DNA from: Jacaranda mimosifolia
Taxonomy: Eukaryota > Streptophyta > Magnoliopsida > Lamiales > Bignoniaceae
DNA: 64,000 nucleotides
Assembly (NCBI GenBank): GCA_018894105.1
Contig: CM032126.1
Location: 25,766,391 to 25,830,390 of the forward strand
Reading direction: 5' to 3'
A model generated the notes under the pieces. The model was not told the origin of the DNA, did no database searches, and was given only the letters and a program-made list of their open reading frames with translations. The translations under genes and the position numbers were made by a program. This document shows, piece after piece, positions 23,131 to 36,371 of the stretch. Each line of letters begins with the position of its first letter. The first letter of the stretch is position 1.

Positions 23131-24034
23131 ATTACCAACATTGCCTGAGCTTACCACCTATGGCACCACTTGAGTATTATTTGTTTTTTTATGAGTTAAA
23201 TTTTGAATTTGCTTATTTGCCTTGAAACGTCTTTTTGTTCTCAATATTCACTTGAATAAATGTATAATTTTTCGTGTTCTTCACACGGAAATATTCTTTT
23301 CCATGATCTTGAAGCCATGCAACTTCTACAAGGCATTTTGGAAAGCTTTTAGGCATAATCATATTATAAGGCTCTTCAACGAGTGAAAGGAGTACTCGAT
23401 AGCCATCGGGCCTAATAACTATATAAAGGCCCCCTAGGGTACGTGGGCACTGACATAATCACACTATATGCCCTCATGGTGGTACATGGTAGCCACTCTA
23501 AGAAAATCCTACTATTGGCTCCGCTCGAGAGTACGTGGCAACCTCTAAAAAGTCTATTATAAGCTCTCCTCAGAAGTACGTGACAAACCCCTCTGGAGAC
23601 ACTCACTAAGAAGCCCCTTGGAAGGCACCAACTCAATCAAGTGAAAAAAGTCCACTTGAGTCCTCATGGAGAAAATGGTGGCGATATTTCAACAATTAGA
23701 AAACTAAAGAAAGTTCTCTATGTTCGGTGACTCATCCAGTCATTGTGCACTTATTATGAAGTCTACCAAGAGATCCATAAACACACCCTCTCTTACTGTA
23801 ATACGCAAACTCTATATTAATGTCTGTCCAACTCAAGCATGAAATTAATTTTCGACCCTCGGAGGATTTTTCCTTGCAAGAGGTAAACTAATACTAATGA
23901 AATCCCTAGGATAATTTTACTACATATTTCACTCATGACTAAAGTCACTTAAAACTCATAAGACTCGCTAAAATGTCAACATGACTTCACTAAAGAATTT
24001 TTTTAAATCCCCAAGCAAACCAATAAAGGCACCC
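23131..24034. other. Gypsy 3' spacer, part 1
   Basis: This is non-coding sequence after the end of integrase. At 23380-23640 it holds loosely repeated phrases around GTACGTGG and AGGCCCC/AGCCCC (for example 23440, 23533, 23577). Similar GC-richer phrasing with GCACTAGAG occurs at 25160-25250 and 45360-45520. This fits the long non-coding spacer between pol and the 3' LTR seen in Tat-type elements. No gene was seen. Confidence 0.5.
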
Positions 24035-25033
24035 TTAGGGTGGTAAATGGATATTCAAAAATTTGTTTACCATTTGCATCCGTATCCATTTATATATAAT
24101 ATTATTCGCATCCATTTAAAGAGGATATATCCATATTCGATTAGTAGATATTCGTTTGTAAATCGATACCAATATGGTAAATGCATATCCAATCCATTTA
24201 ATATATGCTCCAAATATATATATATCATTATATAGTTATTTATATATTTAATTTTTCGCAACTTAATTACATCCATTATTCGTATTTGATAAATAATATT
24301 TAAAAAATTACCATATACAATGTACTTTAATTTTTTCATATATTTTTAAAATAATGAATTATATTTAAAAAGATATTGCATATAATAATTACTATACATA
24401 ATATATTATTTTATTTTTCAATGAAAATATCATAATTGATATATGTATATACATAAATTATAATTGAAGAATTGAGGAGAAAAACTAATAATCTTAAAAA
24501 AATTATAGTAATATTGAGGAAAAATTGAAGAATGAAGTTATTCAACATAAATTATCATTGGTTGACTTTATAATTAATATACTTAATGTCATTATCAATA
24601 TTAATTAGTGCTAATAATCAATTATAAAATTAATCATTAATTAGAAATTGTGCTATTTGTTTGATTGCATCCTTTTCAATAAAATTGTATAGTTTTTTCT
24701 ATTAATTAAAAGATATGCATTTGTTATACGTTAATGGATCACATATTCGGATATTTGTAAATAAATATCCAAATAATTATCATGGAATATGAATATCTAA
24801 AATATAATATTTCAATTCAAATATGAATAATTTTAATCAAATATAGATGTATCTAAATAATTATAATCGAATATAGATCTGTCCAAATTCGATTAAACAT
24901 CCTGTAGATACGAATTCAGATATCATTACATAAATATCCATCAGATCCGTATCTATACCCAAGTATTCAAAAGTTATTCGAATACGAATATAAAAATAGT
25001 ATATTCTATCCATTTAATATCCGTTTATACCCT
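24035..25033. mobile_element. hAT-like non-autonomous element, 999 bp
   Basis: The terminal inverted sequences are TTAGGGTGGTAAATGGATAT at the left and, as complement of the right end, AGGGTATAAACGGATAT. An 8-bp duplication, AGGCACCC (24027-24034) and AGGCACCG (25034-25041), differs at one base; that size is typical of hAT. The interior is very AT-rich, full of ATATCC/GGATAT words, and has no transposase. It lies in the gypsy spacer. Confidence 0.75.
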
Positions 25034-25041
25034 AGGCACCG

Positions 25042-25321
25042 TGCTATCAAAGAGTCTGGCAAGGGCTTGTGCAATAAAGGAAAAAAGGAAATAAAAAATA
25101 GAGAAAAAATGTGTATAAAGCTTCGTAAAGCCCTCTTCCCTCTAACCCCCACGAGCATCCGAAAAGAGCACCCCACACGGGCACTAGAGAAGGACGCCTA
25201 GTAAGCGAGATGGGCATCATGTTCGAGCACTAGAGACGAGTGCCTGAATTAGCCACCCAATGTAGATACCTAAGAACAACACCTACTATGAACACCCAAG
25301 AATGGCGTCTCCTGTCTGAAA
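25042..25321. other. Gypsy 3' spacer, part 2
   Basis: This is a GC-richer non-coding piece with repeated GAGCAC/GGGCAC-CTAGAGA phrases (25147-25235). It ends in TGAAA (25317-25321), which pairs with GGAAA at 35514-35518 as the copia 2 target duplication. No coding potential was seen. Confidence 0.5.
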
Positions 25322-27543
25322 TGAAAGTAAGAGATAGAGTAGGATCCATAAATTGAAACCAAAATACGAAAAAATTTAACTAGTTAACTCCATCTCAAGG
25401 ATATATCTACATGCCTTAAATTAAGATTTAAAGGCTGGAAAATTACCTTTGAAGAAGGAATCAAAGCAATCAAGTAGATCTTCCAATGGGCACCTCCAAA
25501 TCAAGATCAACAAGCTTATTTTCCTTGATCTAATTTCTCCAAACCAAGGCCTCCAAAAATTAGTAACTTTTGCACACAATATCACCTCCAATACACCACT
25601 CAATGGCAAAAAATGAGAAGAAAAACAACTTCAAAAATAGCCCAAGAAGCTCCCAAATTCGGCCACCAGAAAGGTTCAATCACTAATCCTAAGCTTCCCA
25701 AGCATAAAGTCTCTAATGTGTAGTCCACACACCAAGGAATGCCTCTCAATCCGCACATTATTTGCTAGAGAAGAGAGGAGGAAGAAGATAATGGAGAGTG
25801 GTGGTTTTAGGAGGATGAGAAAGGGAGAAAAGAATCAAGGATGTAGTTACTCAACACATGACTTAGCTACCTTTTTGGAGAAAAAAATGAGAGCATGAAT
25901 CTTACCTCTATGGCCGGCCATGTGCGTATTTATACAGAAGGATGGAAGCCTCACACCTTCCATACATGTACCAACTTGTGAACTTGCCAGATTCTCATCT
26001 AGATTGAATTTGCATTTGCATTTCATTTTATAAATTGAAATGCCAACTTGCATAATTTAGATGGACTCTTCCATTTGATTTCCCTCCAAAACTTGAATTC
26101 GCTATTTAATTAAATTAACTCTTTAATTTAATTAATTTAACTTAACTCATTAAGTTAACTTACCTCTTGAAGTTAATTGAGCTAACTTAACTCCTTCAGT
26201 TAACTTGACTAATTAAAATGCATATGGCACCAATTAAATTAACACTTTAATTTAATTGGCCCTAATTTAACTCCTTAAATTATTTTGATTAATTTAACAA
26301 TTAAATTAATCAAGCCGAAATAACCAATTGATAATTAGCCTACTTGATATCTCTCCTAAGGCAAAAACGCCTACTAAGCAAATTTATAACTCCTTAGAAA
26401 ATTTCTCCTATCAAAGAAGAGTTTCCGTAGGCTTTTGTGTGTAACCTATTAAGTTCATTCATTCATTGGACCTAAGCTCGCAACCCTTTCTGATATTTTG
26501 AATATTAAAATATTGGAATTAGTTTAAATTCATTTAAACTAATAACTCTTTCAATTAATCTCTATTAATCGAAGAGTACCCAATCTCCATTGTCGATGTC
26601 TAGCAACAAGCCCATGGAGGCCAACTAATTGGATCAATGAGTTATATCTCGGTGAACCATTATAACTTATGCCTACCATGCAAGTATGGTCATTCCATCT
26701 CCTATCTCCCGAGAGAAGCCTAGGGTAAGATATTTGTCGGCTCCCTACTAGCCTCGATAACTATGTCTCTACATCCAATGTTCGATTCCACTTTATGACC
26801 TCAACTTTGAAAAATGCCTTTGCAAAATTTTCATACTACCTTGCACAAGGATTTCTTAGAATTGGTCATTATAGAATAGGAGATGTACTCGTTCTTCGCA
26901 ACAATGAGGAAATGGATTCTATCTTGAATCTCACAAACCTCCATGTTTAAGTAGCTCATGCCTAATCTAAAACCTGAATGACCCACTATGTGGTCAGGGC
27001 AAAGTCAAAGCATGAAGACATAAACAAAAAGTTACTATAGATCTTCAAGTAAAAGGACTAATTATATACACTATCGTAAGCTTTGAAAATTCTTCACTAC
27101 CGACTTGCCACTACAACAATCTAGTGGATTTTCTAGATGGGCCTCCAGTGAACTTGTTCCCTAACAAATACCCACTAATATGTATCTATGTCTAACATAG
27201 ATTGTCCGTAAAATGGGGATATTATTGGGTAATATCCAATCCCTTAAAGTATGCATCGTTAGTACAAGTCTATCTAAATCTTAGATGCCCCTTCTCGTAA
27301 GGTTCTACGACTTGGAATATTTAAAATCATAACATTAGAGACTTATTTCATGGTCACCATCTTATGCATGACTAAGTCTCGTAGTCTTGAATAATTTAAG
27401 GGCTTCAACCAAATGAAAGTGAAGTATAAAAAGCATAAAATGAAGATGGCCATTTTATAATATGTCATTCAATAAAGATGGTCTCACAATTGGAGTAGTA
27501 TTTACATGCCAAATCTATTTGGTTGTGGGGCACTATTCCAACA
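25322..27543 (-). repeat. 3' LTR of copia 2
   Basis: Read on the minus strand it starts TGTTGGAATAGTGCC (27543 downward) and ends CTTTCA (25322). It is 2222 bp. Its U3 tip is intact, which makes it the best reference for the truncated starts of the copia 1 LTRs. Confidence 0.88.
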
Positions 27544-27556
27544 ATCTCCCACTTGC
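27544..27556 (-). other. Polypurine tract of copia 2
   Basis: Directly before the 3' LTR the minus strand reads CAAGTGGGAGAT, the usual plus-strand priming tract of plant copia elements. The same place in copia 1 is deleted. Confidence 0.75.
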
Positions 27557-29100
27557 CTAAAGTCAATTCCCTATGGCCTTGAAGCCCATCTTCTTAAGAT
27601 GTCCTTCAAAGACCTTACGCGATAGGGGTTTAGTTCGTAGATCTGCTATATTCTCTTCTGAGGCTACCTTCTCCACTCGGATGTCACTTGTATCAATGAT
27701 CTCACAAATCAAATGATAACACCTCAAAATGTGCTTGGATCGCTGTTGAAATCTTGGTTCCTTTGCTTGTGCAATAGCTCCATTGTTGTCACAAATGACA
27801 ATTTCTGGCTCTACAATGCTAAGCACTATATCTAACTCTTGGATTAAATTTTTCATCCAAAAACAATCTTTTGTGGTTTCTGTAACCGCAATATATTCTA
27901 CCTTTGTGGTAGAGTCAGCCATCGTGGAGTTTAATGTCCCACGGGTATGAACTCTTCCAACTCACCATGCCGCCATTGAGATAAAATATATATCATGAGA
28001 TGGATTTAATGTCACCTTCATCAGATTGGAAACTAGAATCTAAAAATCATTGAAGTTTCAAACCTCCATTACCTTATACCGAAAACAAGTCCTTAATTGA
28101 AAGCAGCTCGTAACATTTAAAGCATGTGCTATATCTGGTCTAGTACATTAAGCGGCATACCTTATGCTCCCTATAGTGAATGCGTAATGTATGTGAGACA
28201 TTCTTTCCCTCTCTTATTTTCAGTCTTAGGGGCCAGGGACTTTGAGGGACGAAGACTATGTCCCACGGGTATGAATCTATTCTTAGATTTTTGCATACTA
28301 AACATTTTTAGTATTTTGTCAATGTGTGCTATTTAGGAGAGCCCTAACATCCTCTTCGATCTATCTCTATAAATCCATATTCCTAATACATATGATGCTT
28401 ATCCCAAATCCTTCATGGAGAATTGTGAGGGTAACCATGTTTTAGTACATTATAACCCTTCTTTCTTATTGCTAATGAGAAGAATGGCATCGAAATAAAG
28501 CACAATAAACTAAATAGAACTCCCACTAGCCTTTTTATACACACAAGGCTTATACACATTTTTGATAAAGCTAAATGATTTGACTGTCTTTTCAAAGCGT
28601 ATTTTCCAACTTCGGGATGCTTGCTTTAGTCCATAAATGGACCTTTGGAGTTTGCAAATCTTTTGCTCACTCTATTTGGATGTAAAACCTTGTGGTTTCT
28701 CTATATAGATTTCTTTTTCAATGTTGAGAAAAGCAATCTTTACATCCATTTGCCAAATGTCATAGTTGTAATAAATAGTTATGACAAGCATAATCCTAAT
28801 CGACTTAAGCATTGTGACCGACAAAAAGATTTCCTCAAAGTCAATATTAGGTCTTTGAGCATAACCTTTTGCCACTAGTCTAGTCTTAAAGTTGTTATCT
28901 CTCTATCGCCTCCTAGCTTACGCTTGTAGATCCACTTGCAACTAATGGGTACTATAACCTCTGGTGGATCTACCAAAGTCCATACTTTATTGTAGTGCAT
29001 GGAGTCCATTTTGGATTTCATGGCCTCAAGCCAATGATCTGAATTTATGTCTGACATGGCTTTCTCATAGATCTTCGGATCACTATCTGTTTGTTCCAAC
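27557..29100 (-). pseudogene. RT and RNase H remnant of copia 2
   Basis: RT pieces on the minus strand run from 29099 (SDHWLEAMKSKMDSM, then ISCKWIYKRKLG) through 28875-28672 (IWQMDVKIAFLN). RNase H forms an open frame at 27922-27563, with TTKVEYIAVTETT, CDNNGAIAQAKE and the C-terminal LRTKPLSRKVFEGHLKKMG. The RT catalytic YVDD reads YFDA (about 28485-28496), so one catalytic Asp is gone. Frameshifts and stops separate the pieces. RNase H keeps its acidic residues, but the polyprotein cannot be translated through. Confidence 0.88.
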
Positions 29101-29299
29101 TCATGAAGGAATTCAAAATTTTGTGGGTTGATTTTTGATTCGATCTAACCTTCCAAGAGGTTCTGTGTTAGGCTCAGGATGCTCTTTTATTTCTATCGCT
29201 TGTAAGATAATATGATCGTCTTGAGCTTAATCAAGTTCAATGACAACACCTTTTCTATCTAATAGAAACTCCTTTTCCAAAAAGGTGGCATTCCTTGAA

Positions 29300-30250
29300 A
29301 CAAATACCTTTTGTTCCAAGGGATCATAAAAATAATAATCCAAAGACTCTTTTAGCTATCCCACAAACTTGCACAAAGTGGATCTCGCATCCAACTTGTC
29401 TCCCATTAGTTTCTCGACATATGTTGCAGACCCCCAAACTTTTAGATAAGATTTAGATGGTGTTTTGCCACACCACATCTCATGTGATGTCTTGGCATCA
29501 AGACTTTGAAGGTACTAAATTAAGTATCTTCACCATCAATTCTAAGGCGAATCACCAAAAGGAGATAGGTACATCGGTGAAGCTCATCATGGAATGCACC
29601 ATGTCCAACAAGGTGCGATCTCTCCCTTTGGCTACTCTATTATGTTGGGGTGTGCCGGGTGGAGTCCATTGTGAGAGATTTTCATTTTCTTTTAGATAAA
29701 CTAAGAATTTGGTACTTAAGTATTTTCCTCTTCGATTCAATTGAGGAGTTTCAATACTAAGTCCTTGTTGCTTTTCTACTTCATTCCTATACTCCTTAAA
29801 TCTTTCAAAAACTTCAGACTTGTACTTTTAAAGATACACATATTTGAACCAAGTGTGAAGGTGATGAAGTAAGAATAGCATCATCTTGCACTAACTCTTA
29901 GTAGCCCACATACGTCTCTATGGATCAAATCTAAAGGATTTGTGGATTTTTTTGTTTCTCCTACAAAAGGAGTCTTGGTCAATTTTTCTTTTAAACAAGA
30001 TCACAAGTAGGAAGATCCTCTATGCCACTAACATTTATTGGTTTGAGGGCTTTTATCTCAGTCATCCTATTCTTGGAAATATGTTCAAATCTTGTATGCC
30101 AAAGATAGGCATTTTCTTGGTTGTCTAACTTTGTTTTGTTGATTTGAATGTGCATGAGTGATGGTTGAGAATCTAATATGTATAGTCCATTGTTTAAAGT
30201 ATCATATTCAATTAAAGAACTTTTTTTTCATTGCTTTCAAATTCCCATCA
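29300..30250 (-). pseudogene. Integrase remnant of copia 2
   Basis: The open piece 29740-29552 contains QWTPPGTPQHNRVAKGRDRT and MSFTDVPISFW, the integrase core end. The catalytic Glu of VAER is Lys (VAKG), and the Asp of RSDRGGE is Asn (LNRRGKYL). Two of three catalytic residues are therefore lost. Upstream, frameshifted parts of the core and the GAG-pre-integrase domain extend to about 30250. Confidence 0.82.
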
Positions 30251-30559
30251 CTAATTAAAAAATCATATCCTTCAGAATCTTAGACAGGAATTGAAATGAT
30301 ATTCTTCACAAGATTGGGTACATAAAAGCATGGATCTATATAATATAAGAGTTTCCTAAGTCTAACTTTACTATGCCTTCAACTTTGGCCACAATCTTCG
30401 TGCCATTACCTAGGCAAAATATCATATCCCCATCACTAATCGCCATTTTTCTTTCCATTCCCTATAATGAATTACAAAGGTAAGAACCACATGTGAAATT
30501 AAATACCTATGAGGAAGAATTTGTGGTTAAGTACACTTCAATGAACAACATACCTTTCC

Positions 30560-31374
30560 TACGGGTCACATAGTACTCCTTGCAGTTTCGCTTCCAATGC
30601 TCTATTTTGCCACAACAGAAACATGTGGCATCCTTCTTGTCCTCTTTCTTTTTCTTCTTAATTCCTCCAAAGGGCTTCAATGGTTGCTTCCTTTTTGAAG
30701 AAGAATCTTTTTTCTTATCTCCCTTCTTATTATCTTAGGGCCTTTAGACTTGGAGGATAATGGAAGCATCAAAAGCTCGTTCTTTTTCATTGTTGCCTCA
30801 GTAGTTACCAACATATTAACCAATTCGTTAATCATAACCTCTTGTTTTGACATGTTGAAGTCATAACGAATTAGTCAAATAAACTTAGTAATGATTGGAG
30901 GATCTAATCCGCATAAAGGTAATTATCTATGACCACATCCAATTGAGCAAGCTTCACAATAAGACCGATCATCTTAAGGCCACGGTAATGGATACTTGTC
31001 CCTTCAATCATTCTTGTTCTAAAGAGCTCTCTATATAATGTGTAACATTCATGTCTAGATTGCACCCCATACAACGTTTGTAGGTGCATACATATCTCAG
31101 AAACATTTTTCATGTTCTCATGAGATTTTTGGAGCTTATTGGATATTGATGCCATCATGAGGCAATGAATTTGAAGATCATCTTCTACCCACTTTATGAA
31201 TGCTTCATGAGCCTCATCATTGGCATCATCACCAACCGTATTAAGTGGACTTTGAGAAAAGACATAAGTTCTCTTTTTAGAGTCAAGAATAATTTTGAGG
31301 TTTCTTAACCAATCACGAGAGTTAGGCTTGAGTTAATTGGTTTCCAAAATAACGCTAAGTGGATTCTTTGCCAT
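30560..31374 (-). pseudogene. Gag of copia 2 (decayed)
   Basis: The frame starts MAKNPLSVILETN at 31374, then has a TAA stop, then DWLRNLKIILDSKKRTYV. It continues through LMMASISNKLQKSHENMKN and LYGVQSRHECYTLYRELFRT, the UBN2-type gag domain. The zinc knuckle at 30582-30623 reads CFCCGKIEHWKRNC and keeps CX2CX4HX4C. The start matches the copia 1 gag (MAKNPLS at 7630), which supports both start choices. A stop and frameshifts inactivate it. Confidence 0.82.
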
Positions 31375-33351
31375 TGATTGAGATTTCAAAAAATTTACAA
31401 AGGCGAGTAAAAGAATATAAGCATATGATTGAATTTGATATTTGAAAACATGTTAATCGATTTTCAAGCATGTTTTTCTTCCATTATTTTATCAAATTCC
31501 TTACCCTCTTAAGAATTTGGGAAATCACATTTCCTAGTGAGAATCAAGGTCCAAAAGGCATCGTTTGTGAACCAACGACTCATGAGACATCTACAAATAA
31601 TCCTAAGGTAAGTAACTATTTCTAATTGCATCTCCATGCAACCCTTGATTTGCTTTGCCTCACTTTTTGTGTAGACCCATGAGTCATGCAACATATACAC
31701 TACTTGGTATTAAGTCGTACCTACCACTCAATCTTTAATTATAAACTCCACTATGATCATTCCACGACTCGTGAGACATTGTCATAGTGAGTTTTAAATT
31801 AAAGTGCATTATATGCCGCAGAAGTGATCATAGCTTTTCTCTAATGAAATGTCCTATGACTCGTGAGCCAATACTAAATTAGGTAGCATCTCATGTCACT
31901 TCCTATTGATAGAAGGCTAGGATTAATCAAAACTCATTTTAGTTTGTATCCAACTTGACTTAATATTATTCTGAACTTAGGCCCTTCTAAGTTGAGGGAT
32001 TTTTCTTACTTTGAAAGATCTCTCAATTTTGTTTTCTCTTATTTAGGTTATCTATATCCTAATCATGCAATTCATACATCAATAGGATAAAAAAAAAGTA
32101 AATAACTAAATGCACCTAGTATGTTCTCAGGCTGGGATGATCATGAGCCTTAACTAAGTAATGCACTTAGAGCCATAGGTACACTACTTAGTTGATTTTA
32201 AGTGGGTTGATTAAATCCTATATATTACATGAATGTATCTCATACATACATGGGTCTTCAAGCCTCCTTGATCCTCTTGGCCTCCTTTGTCTCCTTGCAA
32301 TATTTTACAAAAGAAAAGAAATCCTCACCCTTAGAGTTCTACTCTCATAACAATTACAAGGTAGAAAATCAAGAGGCATGGAAGCCCCATTTGATACAAC
32401 CTATTTCAAACAACTTTTAACTTAAATAAAACTAATCTAAAGACTCATATTCATCCCTTTTCATTATCCATCATCTATTCAACAATTAAATGAACAATAA
32501 CAAGAATTGACAATCAATCCAATAATTAAGAGCTTATCATATAAACAATTAATTAGGAGCAAAAGAAAGCATAAATATTATGCATCTCACTTGTTCACAA
32601 ACTTGAAGATTAACTTAAACTTGACAAAGTAAGAAAAAATGTCCAACATTACTTTGAAACACTTACACGACTTTTATGCATCAGAATTGCATGAATTAAA
32701 GTTAAGAGCACAAAATTACACAAAACAAGGTCTCAAAGCTATGCCCGGCCGGCTGCTGCCTAGCACACTTGCCCGGCCATGTGGCAGGCGCACTCATATC
32801 ACGTCTGCTACTTGGCCAAGTGTTGGCAACAAGGCGATAGCCTAGCCAACAGTTGCTTAGGATGAAACCAAGGCCTATTTTATGCTTCTTTTGTGTATCA
32901 AAACTTATGGACACTTCCATAACTCAAATTCACACAATTTATGAAAAATTTCCAAATTATAAACGCCTTTAAAATTGGAAATTCAAGTGCTCAAAGTGCT
33001 TCAAAAATCAAGTCTAAGAATCAACATTCTCCAAAAATATCCAATAAACTCCAATCTAATTGGATCCAAAAATAGCCAAAATACATTTAAGCTATAACTA
33101 ACACGCTATATCAACATATAACATCATCCAATGCTAAATCAACATTTACATTATAAAATTTGAAGCAACACTCATGTCAACATATGATTTAACACTTAAA
33201 TACATATTGACATATTTCAATCCAACACAACAAGAGCCACACACAAAATCTCCAAACACTCACATTCATCAATTGAATTAAGTATTTGGAGATCTAGAAT
33301 CAATCCATCACATGAATTAATTCACTAAAATCCTAATTTAGGCATGAAGAT
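31375..33351 (-). other. Copia 2 5' leader between primer-binding site and gag
   Basis: About 2 kb of non-coding internal sequence, matched by the region 6271-7629 of copia 1 in the same family. A GC-rich patch at 32740-32840 (GCCCGGCC, TTGGCCAAGTG) corresponds to the GC-rich patch at 6770-6880 of copia 1. No gene was seen. Confidence 0.6.
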
Positions 33352-33364
33352 GGCTCCGATACCA
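33352..33364 (-). other. Primer-binding site of copia 2
   Basis: The minus strand reads TGGTATCGGAGCC, one base from the canonical initiator tRNA-Met site. It lies two bases from the end of the 5' LTR. Confidence 0.85.
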
Positions 33365-33366
33365 CT

Positions 33367-35513
33367 TGAAAGTAGGAGATAGACTATGATCCATTAATTA
33401 AAACCAAAAGATGAAAAAATTTAATTAGTTATCTCCATCCAAAGGATCTATCAACGAGCCTTAAATTAAGATTTAAAGGTTGAAAAATTACCTTTGAGGA
33501 AGGAATCAAATGAATCAAGTAGGTCTTTCAATGGACACCTCCAAATCAAGATCAACAAGCTTCTTTTCCTTGATCTGATTTCTACACACCAAGGCCTCCA
33601 AAAATCAGCAACTTTTGCACACAATATCACCTCCAATAATGCCACTCAATGGCTGAAAATGAGGAAGAAAATAGTTTCAAAAATCACCCAATGAAGCTCC
33701 AAAATTCAGCTACTAGAAAGGTTTAATCACCAATTCTAAGCTTCCCAAGCGTGAAGAGGGAAGGAAGAAAATGATAGAGGGTGGTGGTTTTGGGAAAAAG
33801 AGAGAGGGACGAGGGAATCAAGGAAGAGGAGGTAGTTACTCAACACATGAGTCGACTACCCTTTTGGAGGGAAAAAATGAGAGCATGAATCTTACCTCTA
33901 TGGTCGACCATGTGTGTATTTATAGGAAAGGGGAGGCTTCCATCACACCTTCGACATATGTGCCAACTTGCCAACTTTCTAGATTCTCATCTAGCTTGAA
34001 TTTTCATTTACATTTCATTTCATAAATTGAAATGCCAACTTGCATAATTCAAATGGACTCTACCTTTTGATTTCGCTCCAAAAATTGAATTTCTTATTTA
34101 AATTAAATTAAATTCAAATGGACTCGTTCATTTAACTTAGCTCTTTAAGTTAATTGATCTACTTAACTCCTTAAGTTTACTTGACTAATTAAAATGTCAT
34201 ATGTCACTAATTAAATTAACACCTTAATTTAATTGGCCCTAATTTAACTCCTTAAATTATTTTGATTAATTTAACACTTAAGTTAATCAAGCGAAAATGA
34301 CCAATTAATAATTAGCCAACTTGATAATTCTACTTAGGCAAAAATGCCTACTAAGTAATTTTCTAACTCCTTATAAAGTTTTTCATATCAAATAAGAGGT
34401 TCCTTAGGCTTTTATGTGTGATCCATTAGGTTCAGCCACTCATTGGGCATGGGCTCACAATTCCTTGTAATATTTTAGATATTAAAATATTCGAATTAGT
34501 TTAAACACATTTAAACTAATAACACTTTCAATTAATCTCTATTCATTGAAAAGTACTCAATCTCCATGGTCGATATCTAGCAACAACCCCTTGGAACCTA
34601 ACTAATTGAATGAATGAGTTATATTTTGATGAATCATTATAGCTTATGCCTAACATACAAATACGGTCCTTCTATCTCCTATCCCTAGAAAAAGGCTTAA
34701 GGCATGATATTTGTCAGATCCCTAATAGCCTTGATAAGTATATCTCTACATCGAATGTTCGATTGCACTTTTTGACTTGATCTTTGGAAAACACCTTTTC
34801 AAATTATCATACTACCTTACGCGAAGATTTCTTGGAATGATCATTATGGAATATATAGGAGATACACTTATTCTTCACAACAATGAGGAAACGGATCCAA
34901 TCTTGGATCTTACAAACCGTTATGTTTAAATAGCTCATGCCCAATCTAAACCTCGAATGACTAGCTATTTGGTCATGACAAAGTCAAAGCATAAGGGCCT
35001 AAACACAAGGTTACTATGGATCCTCAAGTCAAAGGACTAATTATATGCATTATCGCAAGCTTTGAGAACTCTTTACTACTGACTTACCACTATGACTACC
35101 TAGTGGATTCTATGGGCGGGCATTCAGTGAACTAATTCTCTAACAAGCACCAACTAAAATGCATCTATGTCTAACATAGATTGCCCATGAAACGGGGCAA
35201 TATCCAGCCCCTTGGAGTATGTATTTTTAGTGCAAGTCTATCAGAATTTTAGATGTCCCTTCTCGTAAAATTCTATGACTTGAAATATTTAAAATCATGA
35301 CCTTAGAGACTTGTTTCATGATCACATCATATTCGTGACCAAGACCCATCATAGTCTTGAATGATTTAAGAGTTTGAACCAAATGCAAGTGAAGTATAAA
35401 AAGCATAAGATGAAGATGGCCATTTAATAAGATATCATTCAATCAAGATTATCTCACAATTGCCATAGTATTTACATGTCAAATCTAATTGGTTGTGGGG
35501 CACTATTCCAACA
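33367..35513 (-). repeat. 5' LTR of copia 2
   Basis: 2147 bp on the minus strand, from TGTTGGAATAGTGCC (35513) to CTTTCA (33367). The TATA region is near 33915-33925 (complement of GTATTTATAGG). It is clearly diverged from its partner at 25322-27543 by many point differences and small indels, so the insertion is not recent. Confidence 0.88.
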
Positions 35514-36371
35514 GGAAATGCCTTAACTCACAAAGTTTGAGCATGCAGGACCAATGGTCATTCAATTGACTAACTGTTTGCATGAACACAAATAAGCGGA
35601 AGTAGAAAAAATTATTGAAACTAAATGAAAAATACCAAAAAGGATGTCAGGCCAACACTATTGGCCCCCAAGGATAAATGCTAGTAGGAAAAAAACATGT
35701 TGGTGTGCTACTCAAACCAACTAAAAGATGCTCAACGGTGTCAAGACCTAACATGAATCCCACGCACTACCAATAATAGTAAGAAATTAAAACATCAAAT
35801 GTAACTCATATCACCTCATCGAAGGATCCAGATTATAACTCAGTTAAGGATCTAGGGATAGAAAGAAATACCTTTGTTGATTTCTCAAAAATCAACTTGT
35901 AGATCTTTCAATTGAAAGCTCATGAGCGAAGATTTTCAACACTGGTTTGTTGATCTACTTCTTCCCACTCCAAAGGCTTCAAGTCCAGAAACTTTTAGCC
36001 TAAAAAACTCCTCCAAATGGTGGGAAAATGGTAGCAAATCTAGTACACCAAAGCACCCTACCCCATCCCACCCTACTCCACTTCACTTTAGACTCCTGAG
36101 CCAACAAGTCTAAGCCACCAACCTATTTTTTTTTCATTTTTAATATAATATATAAATTTACAACTCATATATTTTTAGAATTGATTAAGATAAACATACA
36201 AACAGAATAAGTATACATACATAGAAAATTAGAATAAAATATACAATAAGTTTCTAACATTATGCTTTTAAATTTAAAATAAAATGTCCATATTAATTGA
36301 TTTTAGTATATTCTCCATCATTTTTATGATGATTAAGTACAAAAGAATTATTTATTTCATGAAATATATAT
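35514..36371. other. Gypsy spacer, part 3
   Basis: This is non-coding sequence between copia 2 and the next solo LTR. It includes a block at 35880-35935 that loosely resembles the U5 region of the copia LTRs on the minus strand. It also has the phrase GGTGTCAAGACCTAACATG (35736), which recurs at 44655, and an AT-rich tail from 36120. No coding region is supported. Confidence 0.45.

Larger units (their letters stand above)
25322..35513 (-). mobile_element. Ty1/copia retrotransposon 2, full length, minus strand
   Basis: This is a structurally complete element of about 10.2 kb from the same family as copia 1. It has two LTRs, a primer-binding site, gag, integrase, RT, RNase H and a polypurine tract in the expected order on the minus strand. 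The target duplication is TGAAA / GGAAA (4 of 5). All genes carry stops or lost catalytic residues, so it is not autonomous now. Confidence 0.93.
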
